64,000 bases of DNA from Paroedura picta (GCF_049243985.1 NC_135384.1:10908501-10972500); one strand, 5' to 3'. Positions 44,752-59,700 are shown, counted from the stretch's first letter. Numbers and translations are program-made. The notes: generated by a model from the letters alone, not told the origin.

Positions 44752-47700
44752 ATGACAGTCTGTGGACTCCTCAAGAACTCTCGGGAGCCAGGTAAACCTC
44801 CATGTGTCTATTCAGCTCCGTATCTCTGTGTGTGATTGATCGATTTCTAAAGAAAGCATTCTCAACCAAGCTTTCATGAAACCCTAGGGCAGGGGTAGTC
44901 AAACTGCGGCCCTCCAGATGTCCATAGACTACAATTCCCAGGGGCTCCTGGGAATTGTAGTCCATGGACATCTGGAGGGCCGCAGTTTGACTACCCCTGC
45001 CCTAGGGTTTCTCGATGGCCCTGGAAGGGTTTCTGAAATGGGTGGGAACTGACTAATTTTTAATATATTTTTCAATTTGTTAAACATGTATCGGGTGATA
45101 TCACCATATGTGGTCATGTCGACCCCCCTAAAATGGTCAATGAGAGGCCTGGAGGGGGTGGAAAGGGGAAGGGTCGCAGGTGGGCATGTCCACAGCTCTG
45201 CTTCTCAACCATATGTTCTATGATTGCGCCACTTCTAGGGTTTCTTGAAGCCTGAAAAATGTTTTACGGGGTTCTCAATGGTAAAAAACTTGAGAAAGGC
45301 TGCTTTAAAGCATATAATAGTAACATTTTACATGACACCAAAAATGCAGATCAGTTGTAGAGCTGACATTTTTTTTCTACTCACTTTTGGGAAGAATCTA
45401 ACTGGCCATCTTGGTATGAAGGAAGCAGAGCTGACTTTCCCGTCTGCTGGGAATGGTTCCCTCCATCTTGCGCTGCTTAGCTGCCAACTCCGGGCTCAAA
45501 GTCTTCTACTGTGGCCCAGGCCAGGTCTTGAGTTGACCCTGTTGACCTAACTTGTTCCCTGTTCCCTTGCCCCAGTGCCCTTGCAAAGCATCTCCGTGGA
45601 CGTGGTGGTCCGTGGCTTCGTGGCCGACGTAGCATCTGAGCTTTGGTACAAAAACGAAGAGAATAACCCCGTGGAAGCAACCTTCGTCTTCCCTCTGGAC
45701 GATGAAGCTGCCGTCTACGCTTTCGAGGGCCTGATTGGTGGGACGCGGATTGAGGCCCAGATCCGAGAGAAAAAAGAGGTGACCTTTGGGGGGGGGGATG
45801 GCCTTTGAGGCTGAGTTTCAGAGGGGAACTGGAGACTTCTCTTAAGTAGGATCAGTTCCCCAATCCAGACCTTGGGTCAGTTGAAAGGGGGAAAGGTGAA
45901 AGGTGAATGAACAACAGCATAGCCATGTCTGTGGAGGCCACGTAAAGAACAGAGGGGGGTGTTTGAACTCCAATTCCCTTATCTGTGCTTTCAGCAGGAG
46001 TCTACAGAAGTCTGCATTCCTCCCCTCATAGGGCAGGCTAGCCTTTTAACCTGTATCCTGATTCCTTAGACCAGCCTTCCTCAACTTTCTTACCATTGAG
46101 CAACCCCTGAAACAGTCTGCAGGCTTCGAGAAACCCAGAAGAGCCACGTTCATGCAGAATATGGTCGGGAAGCAGAGATGGGTTCATGCCCACCTGTGGC
46201 CCCTCCCCTTCCCACCTCCCGCAGGCATATCATTGATCATGGGCGGGGGGCAGGTTGACATGACCATATAGGGTCATATCACTCAATACAGGTTTAACAG
46301 ATTTCAAAATATATAAACCAAATTAACTCCCACCCATTTGGGAAACCCTTCCAGGGCTGTCAAGAAACCCCGGGGTTTCAAGAAACCCTCATTACGAAAG
46401 GTTACCTTTAGACTATAGTTAGTAAGCAGCAATTTGCATTCCCTATGGACAGCATATTCACCAATATAATAGTTTACCATATTTCCGTCAAGTGAATCAT
46501 AGAATCCTAGAGTTGGAAGGGGCCATACAGGCCATCTAGTCCAACCCCCTGCTCAACGCAGGATCAGCCCTAAGCATCCTAAAGTGGCGAGCAGCTTGCT
46601 TTATCAACATATTTATTTTTATAATCTGGCATTCCCAGTTGGTTCAGGACCGGTAGCATCAAAAAATATAGAAAGTAATATGCTTTACATAATTAAAATG
46701 GTTACTATAAGGGGGTGGGGCTAACTTATATTGGGCGGAGTGGTGCCTGGTGGGTGGGATTCTCGGGCAGGAGGCCCGCATTTCCTCGCTGATAATTTCC
46801 TGGCCTCGGCTACGTGTGCACCCAGCGCCCCAATGCTCCCTCCTTTCCCGACACAGGCCCAGCAGGAATACGAGGATGCCCTGAGCGAAGGACGACAAGC
46901 CTTCCTGCTCGAGAGGGAGGCCAACACCAGCGACATTTTCACCTGCAGCCTGGGAAACCTTCCTCCCAACGGGGAGGCCACGCTGAAGCTGCGCTACGTC
47001 CAGGCCTTGGCCCCGGAGCCCGACGGGGCCGTCCGCTTCGTCCTGCCTGCGGTGCTCAACCCTCGCTACGTCCCCCGTGGTAGGTGTCCCTCTTCAAAAA
47101 AATGACTGGCCAGAAAGCTAGAAAGAGTGTGGTTAATATTTTATTAACCATCAGGGAGGTTATGAACATCCCAGCAAGTCTGACGCTTTTAACAAATGCA
47201 TCAATGATTAAAATGTGGGGTTTGGTGCCAGAGGCTGTAATGATGGCCACGGGAATAAACTGGGAAGGTCTCAGTCTCTATGCCCTGTTGTTGGTCATCT
47301 GGAGGAGCTGCATGGTTTTGACATCAGGGGAAGGCCTTAGCCTTGGTCACTATGCTATGTGCCCTCATCTGCCGTAACCCGATTTCTTCTCCCTCTGATA
47401 CGAGAGAGTGCAAACAGTTCTACTGGTGAATTAAGACAGGATCTTCCCAATCTGATCCATAACGGTGTCCTGGCCTATGTCTTTCTGTAGGGTCAGAAGG
47501 GGGCACAGTCACCCAAAAGATACCACGAGTGGCCAGGGGAGAGCTTCCCTATACCCTCAGCCTCTGTGCCACTCTGGAGTCTTCCCATGGCGTCAACCGG
47601 GTGGAATCGAAATGCACCCTGGAGCCCCTTCGCTACACAGCGGAAGACCGGACGGCTGCCCAGGTGAGGAACTTTATGGTTTGTGCTATTGGTTGTTTCT

Positions 47701-50700
47701 GGAGGAGGGCTCTTCCTCTCTCCCTCCCCCCCCCCACAGAAAACTCTTGTAAGCTGTGCCCCAAATGGTTTCTGTTCATGCATAAATAACCTACATTTCA
47801 GCTCAGTGGTTCATAGGGACATGCCACAACAGCTACGGTCTAGATCAGCCATTCTCAACATGGCCCCCTGGGGGGTCCTGGCACATTTGAAGGGGACCAT
47901 CAAATGGAAAATGTGAGAAGGGGGGTCCAAAGGGTTTAGGGAAGGGTCGCTTGGGAACTGAACTGATGAAATACCCATGATGCATGATGTCATTAATTGT
48001 TCATCTTATATCTTGTTTTTCCCTCCCAAAGGTCTCCTTGGCTGAAGGACACCAATTTGACCGCGATGTGGAGCTGCTGATTTATTATGAGGAAGTTCAC
48101 AAGCCCAGTGCAGTCCTAGAGGCTGGGAAGCCTGGAGCTGAGTCAGGTAGGCAAGCTGTGGAGGGGGGCTGAAGTGCAGGGGATTCTGGGAGATTCATTT
48201 GACCTGGGTATGGATAGATGGTGTAATACTTGGTGAAGAGTATGGGTCACTTACTTGGATGGAAATACCTGTTGAATCGCCTTTCTTCCTGTGCAAAACA
48301 GGCACCCTGATGGGGGACCCAGCTCTCCTGGTGACCCTGTACCCCAGCTTGAAAAGTGCCCCGAAGCCCAGCCTGAGTGCCACTGGGGAATTCCTCTTCC
48401 TGCTGGATCGCTCTGGCAGCATGGAATGCAGCTCTGATTCCAACAATCCTAATGCACCCCAACGGATTCAGAGTGCCAAGGTAATACGAAGAAGTTGCAT
48501 GCTGCAGCTTCTGAAATAGGGTAGGTGATGGGGAGGCCGAGCAAGGAGAAAGAGCAGGGAACATGAGCAGAAACAGTCTGTGCGGTCATGGAGAATGTTA
48601 GGTGATGTGGAAGCAGACTGAGAAGAATGCCGGAAACGGGTTGTATAGGGAGGAAGTGAAGTAGGCAAGCAGACTGGAAGGACTCTGGAAGGACAGACAT
48701 AATGTCCAAGGGGCATTTATGATGGCTGTAACTTTTCTCTCCCCCTGCCCCAGGAGACCCTGATTCTTCTCCTGAAGAGTCTCCCTCTTGGATGCTTGTT
48801 CAACATTTATGGCTTTGGATCCACCCATGACTCCTTTTACCCGTAAGTGGCGGAACATGGCATGCTTGTCAGCCCCTTTCATTCCTTGTCCTTCCTCTTT
48901 CCCCTAATGCTGTCTGGGCTTTCTGAATCTATGGGGAAGGAAGAAGAAGAAAGGTAACACTGGTTCATTGCAAGCCTTGATCTGCTGCGGTCAACAACAA
49001 AAAACTGTAGTCATTCCCTTTGGAGTCCTTGCTTTGGGTGCCCCTGCTGTTTGAGGGTTTGTGTCTTTCTGGGTTTTCTTGCCCACACACCTGCTTCTTT
49101 TGGAAGGGGACATCTTGGACTCCAGAAACTCTCTTGACCTTTCCCATTACCATTTGTTTTCCCATTCCTGTTTTTGCATTTCTAGCCCAAGGGCTTTTTT
49201 TTTTTTTTTTACTAAGCATTTGTAATATTTTCAAATATACAAAATAGCTACAGAAATATAAAGGATTATATATAGCAATATTTGGTGCACATTATAATTG
49301 ACAGATGAACAGTATATCTTACCCCATCTAACTCCCTGGACTAAATTAGTTTCAGATAATCAGTTGCACTCTCAATAGTCTTCGCTTATTAAAGTCCAAT
49401 CCCTAAATGATGTTACTTTATTTTTCCACAAATCCTTTTTTAGAAAAACAAAAACCCATAACTTAGTAAATGTGTAATATCTCTACATTTTATGTAAGCA
49501 CGAATAAAGTAAGAAAGAAATTTGTCTAATGGCCTTCTGTTTACCATATGAGTCAATTTCACCATGGCTGTTAGATTAGTCAATTTCACTACCACTTTTA
49601 GATTAGTCAATTTCACCATGGCTGCTAGATGAGTCAATTTCACTACCAGTTTTAGATGAGTCAATTTCACCATGGCTGTTAGATTAGTCAATTTCACTAC
49701 CACTTTTAGATTAGTCAATTTCACCATGGCTGCTAGATGAGTCAATTTCACTACCAGTTTTAGATTAGTCAATTTCTCCAACCAAGGGTCTACTCCAGGC
49801 AGCTCTATTTGCTTCCATCTTGATGTGACAATCTGGCTGCAACCATAACCCAGTGGCTTTCTTGTTCTCTGCTGGGCAGCCGTACCCTTCCTCGGTATAG
49901 TTAATACCTCCTCTTTGGAAGCAACTTGTCACTTGAATTTGAGTGAGTGAGGATATCTACTGGGCTAGAATGCTGGAGAAGAAAAGGATTTGTAGATGCT
50001 TGGGTCAGCGCGGGATGTGGATAATGTGGTTAAAAATAATCAGAAATAGGTGCTTGACTTTCTGGAATTGTCTTACACCCTCTTCAGGGAGAGTGTAGAG
50101 TACACCCAGCAGACCATGTCGGAGTCTCTCCAGCGTGTCAAGGACCTAACCGCTGACTTGGGAGGCACAGAAATTCTGGAGCCTCTGAAGGCCATTTACG
50201 GGCAGCCTGGCCGAGAAGGACATCCTCGTCAGGTACCAAGAAATCCACTGGGAGCTCATTTCCTTCTGTACGATAGCTACAGTGTGTGTTTGTTGGCTTG
50301 CTTTGGCCGGCAAGTTGCTGCTAACCTGTTGGCACCCCATGTGGTGGTCAAGGCCGGGGACATTTACAGGCTGTTTGCCATTGCCGGCCTCTTTGTAAAC
50401 ACCTGTTATTTATCAGTGGTCTCCCATCAAAACACTGATGAGGGCTGACCCTGCTTAGCTTCTGAGATTTGACAAGATCAGGCTAGCCTGGCCCGTCCAG
50501 GTCAGGACAGTGACAGGGTCCCAAAGGCCCTTATTATTTAAATTTGCCCTTACCGACATAGAAGTGAGTGCTCTACCCCTCCTAATTGTAAGCCTTCTTG
50601 GTATCACCTCACATTGCCTTTAGAACCAGATGCTTCTCTGCTCTGGTTTCTGCACCCTGTGGTGGTGCTGCTGGGAAATGTTCAGTGGGGTAACATTCAT

Positions 50701-53700
50701 TCCATGGGCTGGGCTATTGGTGCCATGTTGCTCAAACAGAACTTTAAAAGAAGGAGAATTCCAGGGGCAGCTTCTTGAGTATTTTTACGCATTCTCCAGC
50801 TTGAAAATCATTGGAATAACAGACAGCTTCAGGCACTGGAATCACTTGTCCCTTTGAAAGGCTCCACTGGATACCAGAGAGGATGAATAAAACCTTCTCT
50901 GTGCTCAGGGATCTCCATAGGTCCCAATTCCCCATTCTTCTCTTTCTCTTTCAGCTGTTTGTGTTTACGGACGGAGAGGTATTTAACACCGATGAAGTCA
51001 TTGCAGAAGTCCAGCGTCACAGCAGTTCCCACAGGTTGTAGCCTGGAACAAGGGATCAAGCCCTCTTTTCTCCTTGTATCCTCCTTCATATCACCTTCTC
51101 TGCCCTAGTCTCCTCTCTCCTTCCCTCCATTTTTTTTTCCGTTTAGTTCTGGCTTTGTTCCGGTTTCTGTTGTATGACTTTTATGGGTCTTTATGTCCTT
51201 GTATTGTTTTAATGATGAGCTTCTTGTGGCACAGGGTGGTAAGGCAGCAGACATTCAGTCTGAAAGCTCTGCCCATGAGTCTGGGAGTTCGATCCCAGCA
51301 GTCGGCTCAAGGTTGACTCAGCCTTCCATCCTTCCGAGGTCGGTAAAATGAGTACCCAGCTTGCTGCGGGGTAAACGGTAATGACTGGGAAAAGGAATGG
51401 CAAACCACACCGTATTGAGTCTGCCATGAAAACGCTAGAGGGCATCACCCCAAGGGTCAGACATGACCCGGTGCTTGCACAGGGGATACCTTTACCTTTA
51501 CCTTTTTATTGTTTTAATGGGGTTTTATTGGGTGGTTAGCAGGCACATTTTATAACCCGCCACGAGCCGGTCTCGGGAGTCGTGGGGAAAAAATACATAA
51601 ATAAATAAATAATAATAATAATTTATAAGGAACAAGCAAAATCAGACTGTCTGCAAGCTTGTGGAGCCTGATATAGAGCGAAGGTTAAAATAATGGGGGA
51701 GTGGGCGTGCTTTAGTCCTCCTGTTGCCCCTTATTTCAGTTCATGGTTGCCATCCAGCTGGAGTTCTGGAGAACTCACAAGCTTGCACACTGTTCTGTGT
51801 GACTGTAAGGCAACCATATCAGAGTCCAGTAGCAACTTGTAAGGCGAACAACGATTTATTCAAGGGGTGAGATTTCGAGTGCAAGCAGAGTCTGAGGAAG
51901 AGAGCTTGCATTCCAAGGCTCAGGCCTTGAATAAATCTTTGTTGGGCTTAAAGGTGTTACTGAACTCTGATTTTGTTGTGCTACTTCAGACCAACACAGC
52001 TAACCATTTGAATCTATCCTTACATAAGTCAACCAAAGTGTATTGCACGGTTTTTGTTTATGGCTACAAAATTATTTTTAAAACCCTCGGGGATTTTTTG
52101 CATGTTTCCTTTCAGGTGCTTCTCCTTCGGCATTGGCGAAGGGGCTTCCACTGCCCTCATCAAAGGCATCGCTCGAGCAGCTGGGGGCAGTGCCGAATTC
52201 ATCACGGGCAAGGAGCGGATGCAGCCCAAGGTGAGGATCCAGGAGCCTATATTTGGAAGAGAGTGCTCTGCCACTTCCACACGAGGAGGAGGGGGAGGGG
52301 GAGGTTGAGGGGGAGAGGGAGAAGGGAGAAGGGAGAAGGAGAAGGCAGTTGTCCTGGCTTCAGAAGCATACACAGCACCATTTTGATCTTATTGGCTGAG
52401 AATTCCAGCTGTCAACTTTAGACCTATGAGTGCCTATTTTCTTCCTGCAGGCCTTGCAGTCATTGAAGAAAGCCCTGCAGCCTGCAGCAACGAAGATTTC
52501 TCTGCGTTGGGACTTGCCTCCCGGTCTCGAGGCCGTGCTTGTGGGGCCCGGTCCCCAGGTCATCTTCGAAGGGCAGCGCAGCCTCATCTATGCCCAGATC
52601 CGTGGGCAGCATCAGGCAAGCAAGCTCCATCCATCCCTGTCCGTCCCCCTTGGCCCAGGGAGCCCTGGGGCCTTCTGAGGCCACCATTCTTTGGGCGTAT
52701 GTATTTCCAAAATGAATCCCTCCATTCCATCTGCTCTGACAATTTCTTGTCCTCTGAAGTCCTCAGGTGCCTCTGAGGGGTCTGTCGTGCTGCAGTACGT
52801 CTTCCAAGACCAGACGTGCACAGAGACAATGAAGTTCCCCCTCCAAGCTGAGAAGCAAGACAGGTTGGACACTCTCATGCCCCCTCTCAATGACCAATGG
52901 GATGGAATTGACCTGGGGGGTGTGGGGAGAAATGTGAAGGCTTGGAGGAGGGGGACAGCTGGGGGGGTGTTCTATCACCCCTCTCCGAGGATCTTTTCTA
53001 GTGTTCATTTGTTTTAGTTTTACGTGTAATAGTAGTTTTTTGTTTTCTGATTGGTAAGTCAGATATTCTGGGGGAGGGCTGAAGACAATAACCTGTGAAA
53101 TATTTTCCCTCTTTGAATGAGGGAAATGCTTTTTTAAGCACTCCACTGTGTAGTTTTCATTCTCAAGGTCCTCCTGACCTAACTGAGGAGTAGAAAATGT
53201 TTCCTCAGTGCTATCATCTGAAACTGAGGCCTGGACCAGTCCATGCATAATACATTTATCCATAAAGCTGACACCTCACAGGGTGATTGTAAGCTGCTTT
53301 GAGACTCCTTTTGTAGAGAAAAGCAGCATACAAGAACCAACTCTTCTTCTTCTTCAAATATATCAGGGCTCTCTCAGCCTCACCTCCCTAACAGGGTGTC
53401 TGTTGGGGGGAGAGAAAGGGAAGGCGACTGTAAGCCGCTTTGAGACTCCTTTGGAAAGAGAAAAGCGGCATATAAGAACCAACTCTTCTTCTTCAGTAAT
53501 GTCAGGGCTCTCTCAGCCTCACCTCCCTCACAGTGGGTCTGTTGTGGGGAGAGGAAAGGGAAGGCGACTGTAAGCCGCTTTGAGACTCCTTTGGAAAGAG
53601 AAAAGCGACATATAAGAACCAACTCTTCTTCTCTTCTTATTCTACTTTGCAACAGACGCTCCGTTTCTCATCTTTCTCTCCCCAGGCTCCCTGTTCACCG

Positions 53701-56700
53701 CCTGGCAGCTCGAGCCCTGCTGCAGCATCTGGAGGAGGCACGAGAGAAAGACGAAGAAAAGCAGCGTCTGGCCCTGCAGACGAGCCTGAACTCCGGGGTG
53801 GTGTGTTCCCAGACGGCCTACGTGGGGGTGAACACGGAGCTGGGCCAGCCAGTGCAAGGCCCCCTTGTCCACCGAGACATCCCCCTCGCATGTGAGTTGA
53901 AGAGCTGGGCTTGATCACAGTAGGACTCATGACCTGGACCCGGAGAATCAGAACTGACCTGACAGGTTCTCTGGTTCTGTTCAAGTCCCCATCATTATTA
54001 GCCATCAAGCTGTATTCTGCATGCAGCTCCATCGGGTCAAAAGGAAGCTAGCTCAACAGCTGCTGTATGATCTACAGCAGGGGTAGTCAACCTGTGGTCC
54101 TCCAGATGTCCATGGACTACAATTCCCATGAGCCCCTGGCAGGGGCTCATGGGAATTGTAGTCCATGGACATCTGGAGGACCACAGTTTGACTATCCATG
54201 ATCTACAGCACTGTAGTTCCAATGCATGAAACTCCTTCCGACATGAGTTTTAGGCATGCTGTAAAAAGTGGGTGGCAGCCCCAGCCAGCACTGGATAAAA
54301 TGAGTCCAATGGATTATATCATTGTCTCTAAAAATCTAATGCAAGTTCTGAGGTCATTTGAGGTTTCATCCTTCTATCACAGTGATCATTTCCCCTTAGT
54401 AATATTCTGGACCCTTCCATTGAATCGGCTCCGGTTAACCCAGCACTTTGAGGGTCTTGTAGCTGACGAGAACTGCCTACCAAGAATCAAATGGGACATC
54501 AAGACAAAATGATTAATGATCTGCTTAGCCTAACATCCTTTATTAACAAAACAAAAGAATTTCTTTCTAACTCCGACAGCACCTCCATTCTAAAAAGGCA
54601 TGGGTTTTATGCATGCTGTTAAAAGTGGGTGGCAGCCCCAGCTAGCACTGGAAGGGCGGCCAATCAGGAGAGGCAATCCACTAAGGAAATGGGTTAGAGA
54701 CCTTCATAGCTGATGGTCCTACCTGTGGCTAAATGGAATGTCCATGTTCCGGGGGAGCATATATCTGCATGCTGGAGCCTCAGCGCAAGTGGTGGAGCAC
54801 TCTCCCCTTCCAGCCAGCCCAGTTTGTGCTTCCTGGAGAAAGCTATCCATCAAGGGTTGGAGACCAAACGTCGTACGAGATGACCTTCACTTGATCCACT
54901 CAACGAATTTGTATGTTTTTTCTCCAATCAATGTAGAAAAGAGAACAGAAAGCCAGGCCACGAACCTTTGAAGGGGAACCATAGTCTTTAAGACAGATTC
55001 AAATGGACAGCTGTGCTGGTCTGAAGCGACAGAACAGAATTCGAGGCCGGTGGCATCTTGAAGACCAACAGAAGTTTCATTCAAGGTATAAGCGTTTGCG
55101 TGTGCACACCCACACATTTATCTGAGGAAGTGGGGATGCACACAGCTTATACCTCAACTAAAACCTGGTCGCTCTCCAAGGTGCTGCAGGACTCCAATGT
55201 GGTTTAAGTCCTTAGAACAGGGGTAGTCAACCTGTGGTCCTCCAGATGTTCATGGACTACAATTCCCATGAGCCCCTACTAGCAGATGCTGGCAGGGGCT
55301 CATGGGAATTGTAGTCCATAGATATCTAGAGGGCTGCAGGTTGACTACCCCTGCCTTAGAACACTCTGCATTTTTCTGGCCCAGGATTTAGAGGGGGAGG
55401 AGAGATGCTGAACCCGCATTTGCTGTCAGGGTCCTTCCTGCTTTCCACTTAGTAGGGGGGGAGGGGAGGCAGGAAATGAATGTAAAAGATAAAAGACGGT
55501 TGCAACATTACGCCTGCTCTTTGTCTCTTCCCCCACAATTTAGACCATGCTGCTGGAATGTCATTACTTAAGAAGCGATGCAAACGTGGATCCCCAGTCA
55601 TGATGGCTTGCAGTGCCCCCATGCCGGGTCTGGCGTATTATGGAGGTAACTGAAGCAGCCTCCGGGGAGGGCGGTATATAAATATAATTAATTAATTAAT
55701 GATTAATTAATCACCAGAAGACCCCATTTGCGTTCTGGACCAAACATGCAGCCTCTGAGCTTTCTAGTGTTCAATATGAACATCCCTGTGTGTGATAGTG
55801 TGGGAAGGAAATAATGCCCATCAGGACTGTCACTTGCTCTCTGGAGCTGGGTTGCCCTAGAGTTGCCCATAGACAGATGCCTGGAGAACAGCCCCCCATT
55901 TTCTAGGGAGCCCCTTTTCTTCCTCGTTCTCTTTTCTAAGGATCTGGCAAATACTACCCACTGCGCTCAGTTAATCTTAGTTTTCTTTTCTTAAATATTG
56001 GTCTTGACGAGGTCTGGAAACCTGGTCATCAGAATGGAGGTTTGAAATCATTCTCAAGTTTTATATTTATATGATCTGCAGACCACTACGCTGGAAAGCC
56101 ACGCCTTATGAAGCAAATCAAACTTGGAGCTCAAGGCATTTTAGCTCAATGTGCCTCCAAGCGTGTAATGCCCACGAGGAAAAGTGTTCAAGGTAACAGA
56201 AGCAGAGCAACCACCAGAGATCCCATTCAAGGGTGGCCAAATGGTGGCTCACTAGACATGCATGGACTACAGTTACCATGAGCCCCTGCCAGGTGACCAA
56301 TTGGCAGGGGGCTCATGGTCATGGTAGTCCATGGACCATCTGGAGAGCCATGGTTTGTCCGCCCCAGAAATAGATGATCTGCAGACTGTCATAGGTTCAG
56401 CCACGTGTTGTGATCTAGCTGGTGTCTCTTTGAGGCTGATGATGTCGACCTTACAGTGGCCAGTCAGGGTAGATGTGCAACGGGGTGCCTCTTTCCTTGC
56501 CCCACAAAGCTAGTTATGGAACCCAAGGATGGCCATCAGCTTAATGGGAACCTTCAAAAGTAGCGAGAAAAACACAGTGGAGCTGAGTCTGTTCTTTGTG
56601 TTTTCACAGCACCAAAGGCTTGCCTGGCCCTACAGAGCGCTTCAGGTAATGTATCAAAAGGGTTTTGGTTAAGTGGGTGGGGCAGAGGAGACTGAAGGAC

Positions 56701-59700
56701 CGACGGTCTAGCTAATGAATGGCTTTGAGTGGCCTGAGAGAAAATCAAATAGAAATCGGGCAAAGTTGATCAACACACTTTGCTCTGCAGGTACTAAATG
56801 TTGGAGATTCCTGGCTCTACAGAAGTATGGCTGGACTTGGCTAGGGCCAGGGCTCTTCTCGGCCTTGGTCCCAACCTGGTGGAATGAGCTCCTAGAAGAG
56901 CTAATGGCCCTACAGGACCTTTCGTAGTTCCACAAGGTCTGTAAAATGGAGCTCTTCTGCCAGGTCTTAGGTTGAGGCCAGAGCCAAGATCGACAGGGCT
57001 TCTCAGTCTGGGCATTTACATCTCTTCACCCCACCCCTAGGCTAGTTTGCTCAGGAGGTAGAGGGTGTTCCGGCTGCCAATCTTGGAGGATTTGTGGGGG
57101 AAGGTTATTGGGGTTTTATTGATCAATTAAGTTTTATTATGGTAAGCTGCCATGAGTCTGTGAAGAGTGGCGGGATATAAATAAATCCAAAAAATTAATA
57201 AATATATAAATGATCCATCAGCATCCGGTGAGTGTAGGGTGGCCAAAGGGGAACGAGTGAGAAATAAGGACAAGGATCACAGCACAAAGACAGAACATTG
57301 GGCAGGACAGAACTTCACCTGACTGACTTGAGATTGTAGCCATAGCTGGCTGATGCGTTCAGGTCCTCTGGTGGCATGCACAAACCCTGAGCCCAGTGAA
57401 TTCCATACGTCAACCATAGGTTGCATCCAGAATTTTGTGCCCTGGAGCCTTCCAAGTTAGACAGAAGATCCTTCAGCCTTTAGGAGTCTACTTGGCCGCC
57501 AAGAGGGAAATCTCCCCAAGTCAGCAGTAAGCCATGGCAAGCTCTAGAAGCAAAAAATCTTGCAACCCAAGGCTACGTATCTCACTGGACATCCATGGAC
57601 TAGTATGTCACTGGATGTCACTGGACATCCATGGACTTCAGTTACCATGAGGCCCTACCAGGTGACCCATTGGCGCCCACTCAGGGTAGATGTGCAACGA
57701 GGTACCTCTTTCGTCCCTGAAAGCTACTTATGGAAAACAAGGAGGGCCATCAGCTTACTGGGAACCTTCAAAAGGAGAGAGAAAAACACAGTGGAGCTGA
57801 GTCTATTCTTTGTGTTTTCACAGCACCAATGAATTTCACGGTCCTCCAGGATACTTCAGGTAATTTATCAGAAGGATTTTGGTTGAGTGGGTGGGGCAGA
57901 GGAGACTGAAGGACTGACGGACTAGCTAATGAACAGCTTAGAGTGGCCTGAGAGAAAATCCAATGGAAATCAGGCAATGTTGACCAACATACTTCGCTCT
58001 GCGGGTACTAAATGTTGGAGGTTCCTGGCCCTACGGAGGTATGCCTGGGCTCCCCTAGGGCCAGGGTTTCTTTGGCCCTGGCCCCGACCTGTTGGAATGA
58101 GGTCCCGGGACAGCCGAGGGCCCTGCCAGAGCTATCGCAGTTCCACGGGGCCTGTAAAACAGAGCTCTTCCGCCAGGTCCCAATTTGAGGCCAGAGCCAA
58201 GATCAACATCTCTTCACCCCACCCCTAGGTTAGTCTGCGCCAATCTAGGTTAGTCTAGGTTAGTCTGCTCCAATCTTGGAGTGTTTGTTGTGTGTGTGTG
58301 TGTGGGGGGGTGTTATTGGGGTTTTATTGATCAATGAACTTTTATTATGGTAAGCTGCCATGAGTCCGTGAAGAGTGTTGGGATAAAAATCCAAAAAATT
58401 AATAAATACATTAATAATCCATCAGCATCCAGTGAGTGTAGGGTGGCCAAAGGGGAATGAGTGAGAAATAAGGATAAGGATCACAGCACAAAGACAGAAC
58501 ATTGGGCAGGACAGAACTTCAACTGACTGACTTGAGATTGTAGCCATAGCTGGCTAATGCGTTCAGGTCCTCTGGTGGCATGCACAAACCCTGAGATGAG
58601 TGAATTCCATATGTCAACCATAGGTTGCATCCAGAATATTGTGCCCTGGAGCCTTCCAAGTTAGATAGAAGATCCTTCAGCCCTTAGGGGTCTACTTGGC
58701 CGCTAAGAGGGAAATCTCCCCATGTAAGCAATAAGCCATGGCAAGCTCTAGAAGCAAAAGTGTTGCAACCCAGGGCTACGTATTCCTGGCTACGTATGAT
58801 TTGGTCATTCTCCTAATAGTAGACGAGGCAGAAGTCTCCCCTGCAAAAGAGGAACCCCCTCTCTTGAGGCTAGTCTCCCTGCAGAATGCTGATGGCTCGT
58901 GGGGCCTCGACTCCATCCTGGCCGGTCTGCTGGGCCTGAGTGAGGCTGAGATCAAGAGCAAGACTCCTGAGCAGGTAAGTTCCAGGGCAAGGCCAGAACC
59001 TGGTGTTTGAATCGGTGTCCGAGTGGGGAAGTGGACATTCTAGGAAGCCAGATGAAGACTGAGCATAATGTTAAAAAGGTAAAGGTAAAGGTATCCCCTG
59101 TGCAAGCACCAGGTCATGTCTGACCCTTGGGGTGACGCCCTCTAGCGTTTTCTTGGCAGACTCAATACGGGGTGGTTTGCCAGGGCCTTCCCCAGTCATT
59201 ACCGTTTACCCCCCAGCAAGCTGGGTACTCATTTTACCGACCTCGGAAGGATGGAAGGCTGAGTCAACCTCGAGCCGGCTGCTGGGATTGAACTCCCAAC
59301 CTCATGGGCAGACAGATTCAGACAGCATATCGCTGCCTTACCACTCTGCGCCACAAGAGGCTCTGAGCATAATGTTAAGCCTAGCCCAATTTATGACCTT
59401 CAGTTCTGATTCCAAACCTCTAGTGAAAGCAGTCGCAAGGGAAAGGGTGGAGAAGTGATGTGACCATGGTCTACTCAGTGTTCAACGATAGTTAATGCAA
59501 ACCAGGGATTCATATCCTGATTTGCGCCCAGTCTGACAGCAGCTTCCTTGCTCCGGCTTGATCGTAGTTAAATTAGGCCTGCACAAGCCCTCTGAGTAGG
59601 CAGGACTCATTGTGTCTCCTTCCCCCCCCCCACTAGGTGGCCCCCAATGTGTGGGCTACTGTGCTGGCCGTCCTGTGGCTCCACTCCAAAGCTGCAGAGC

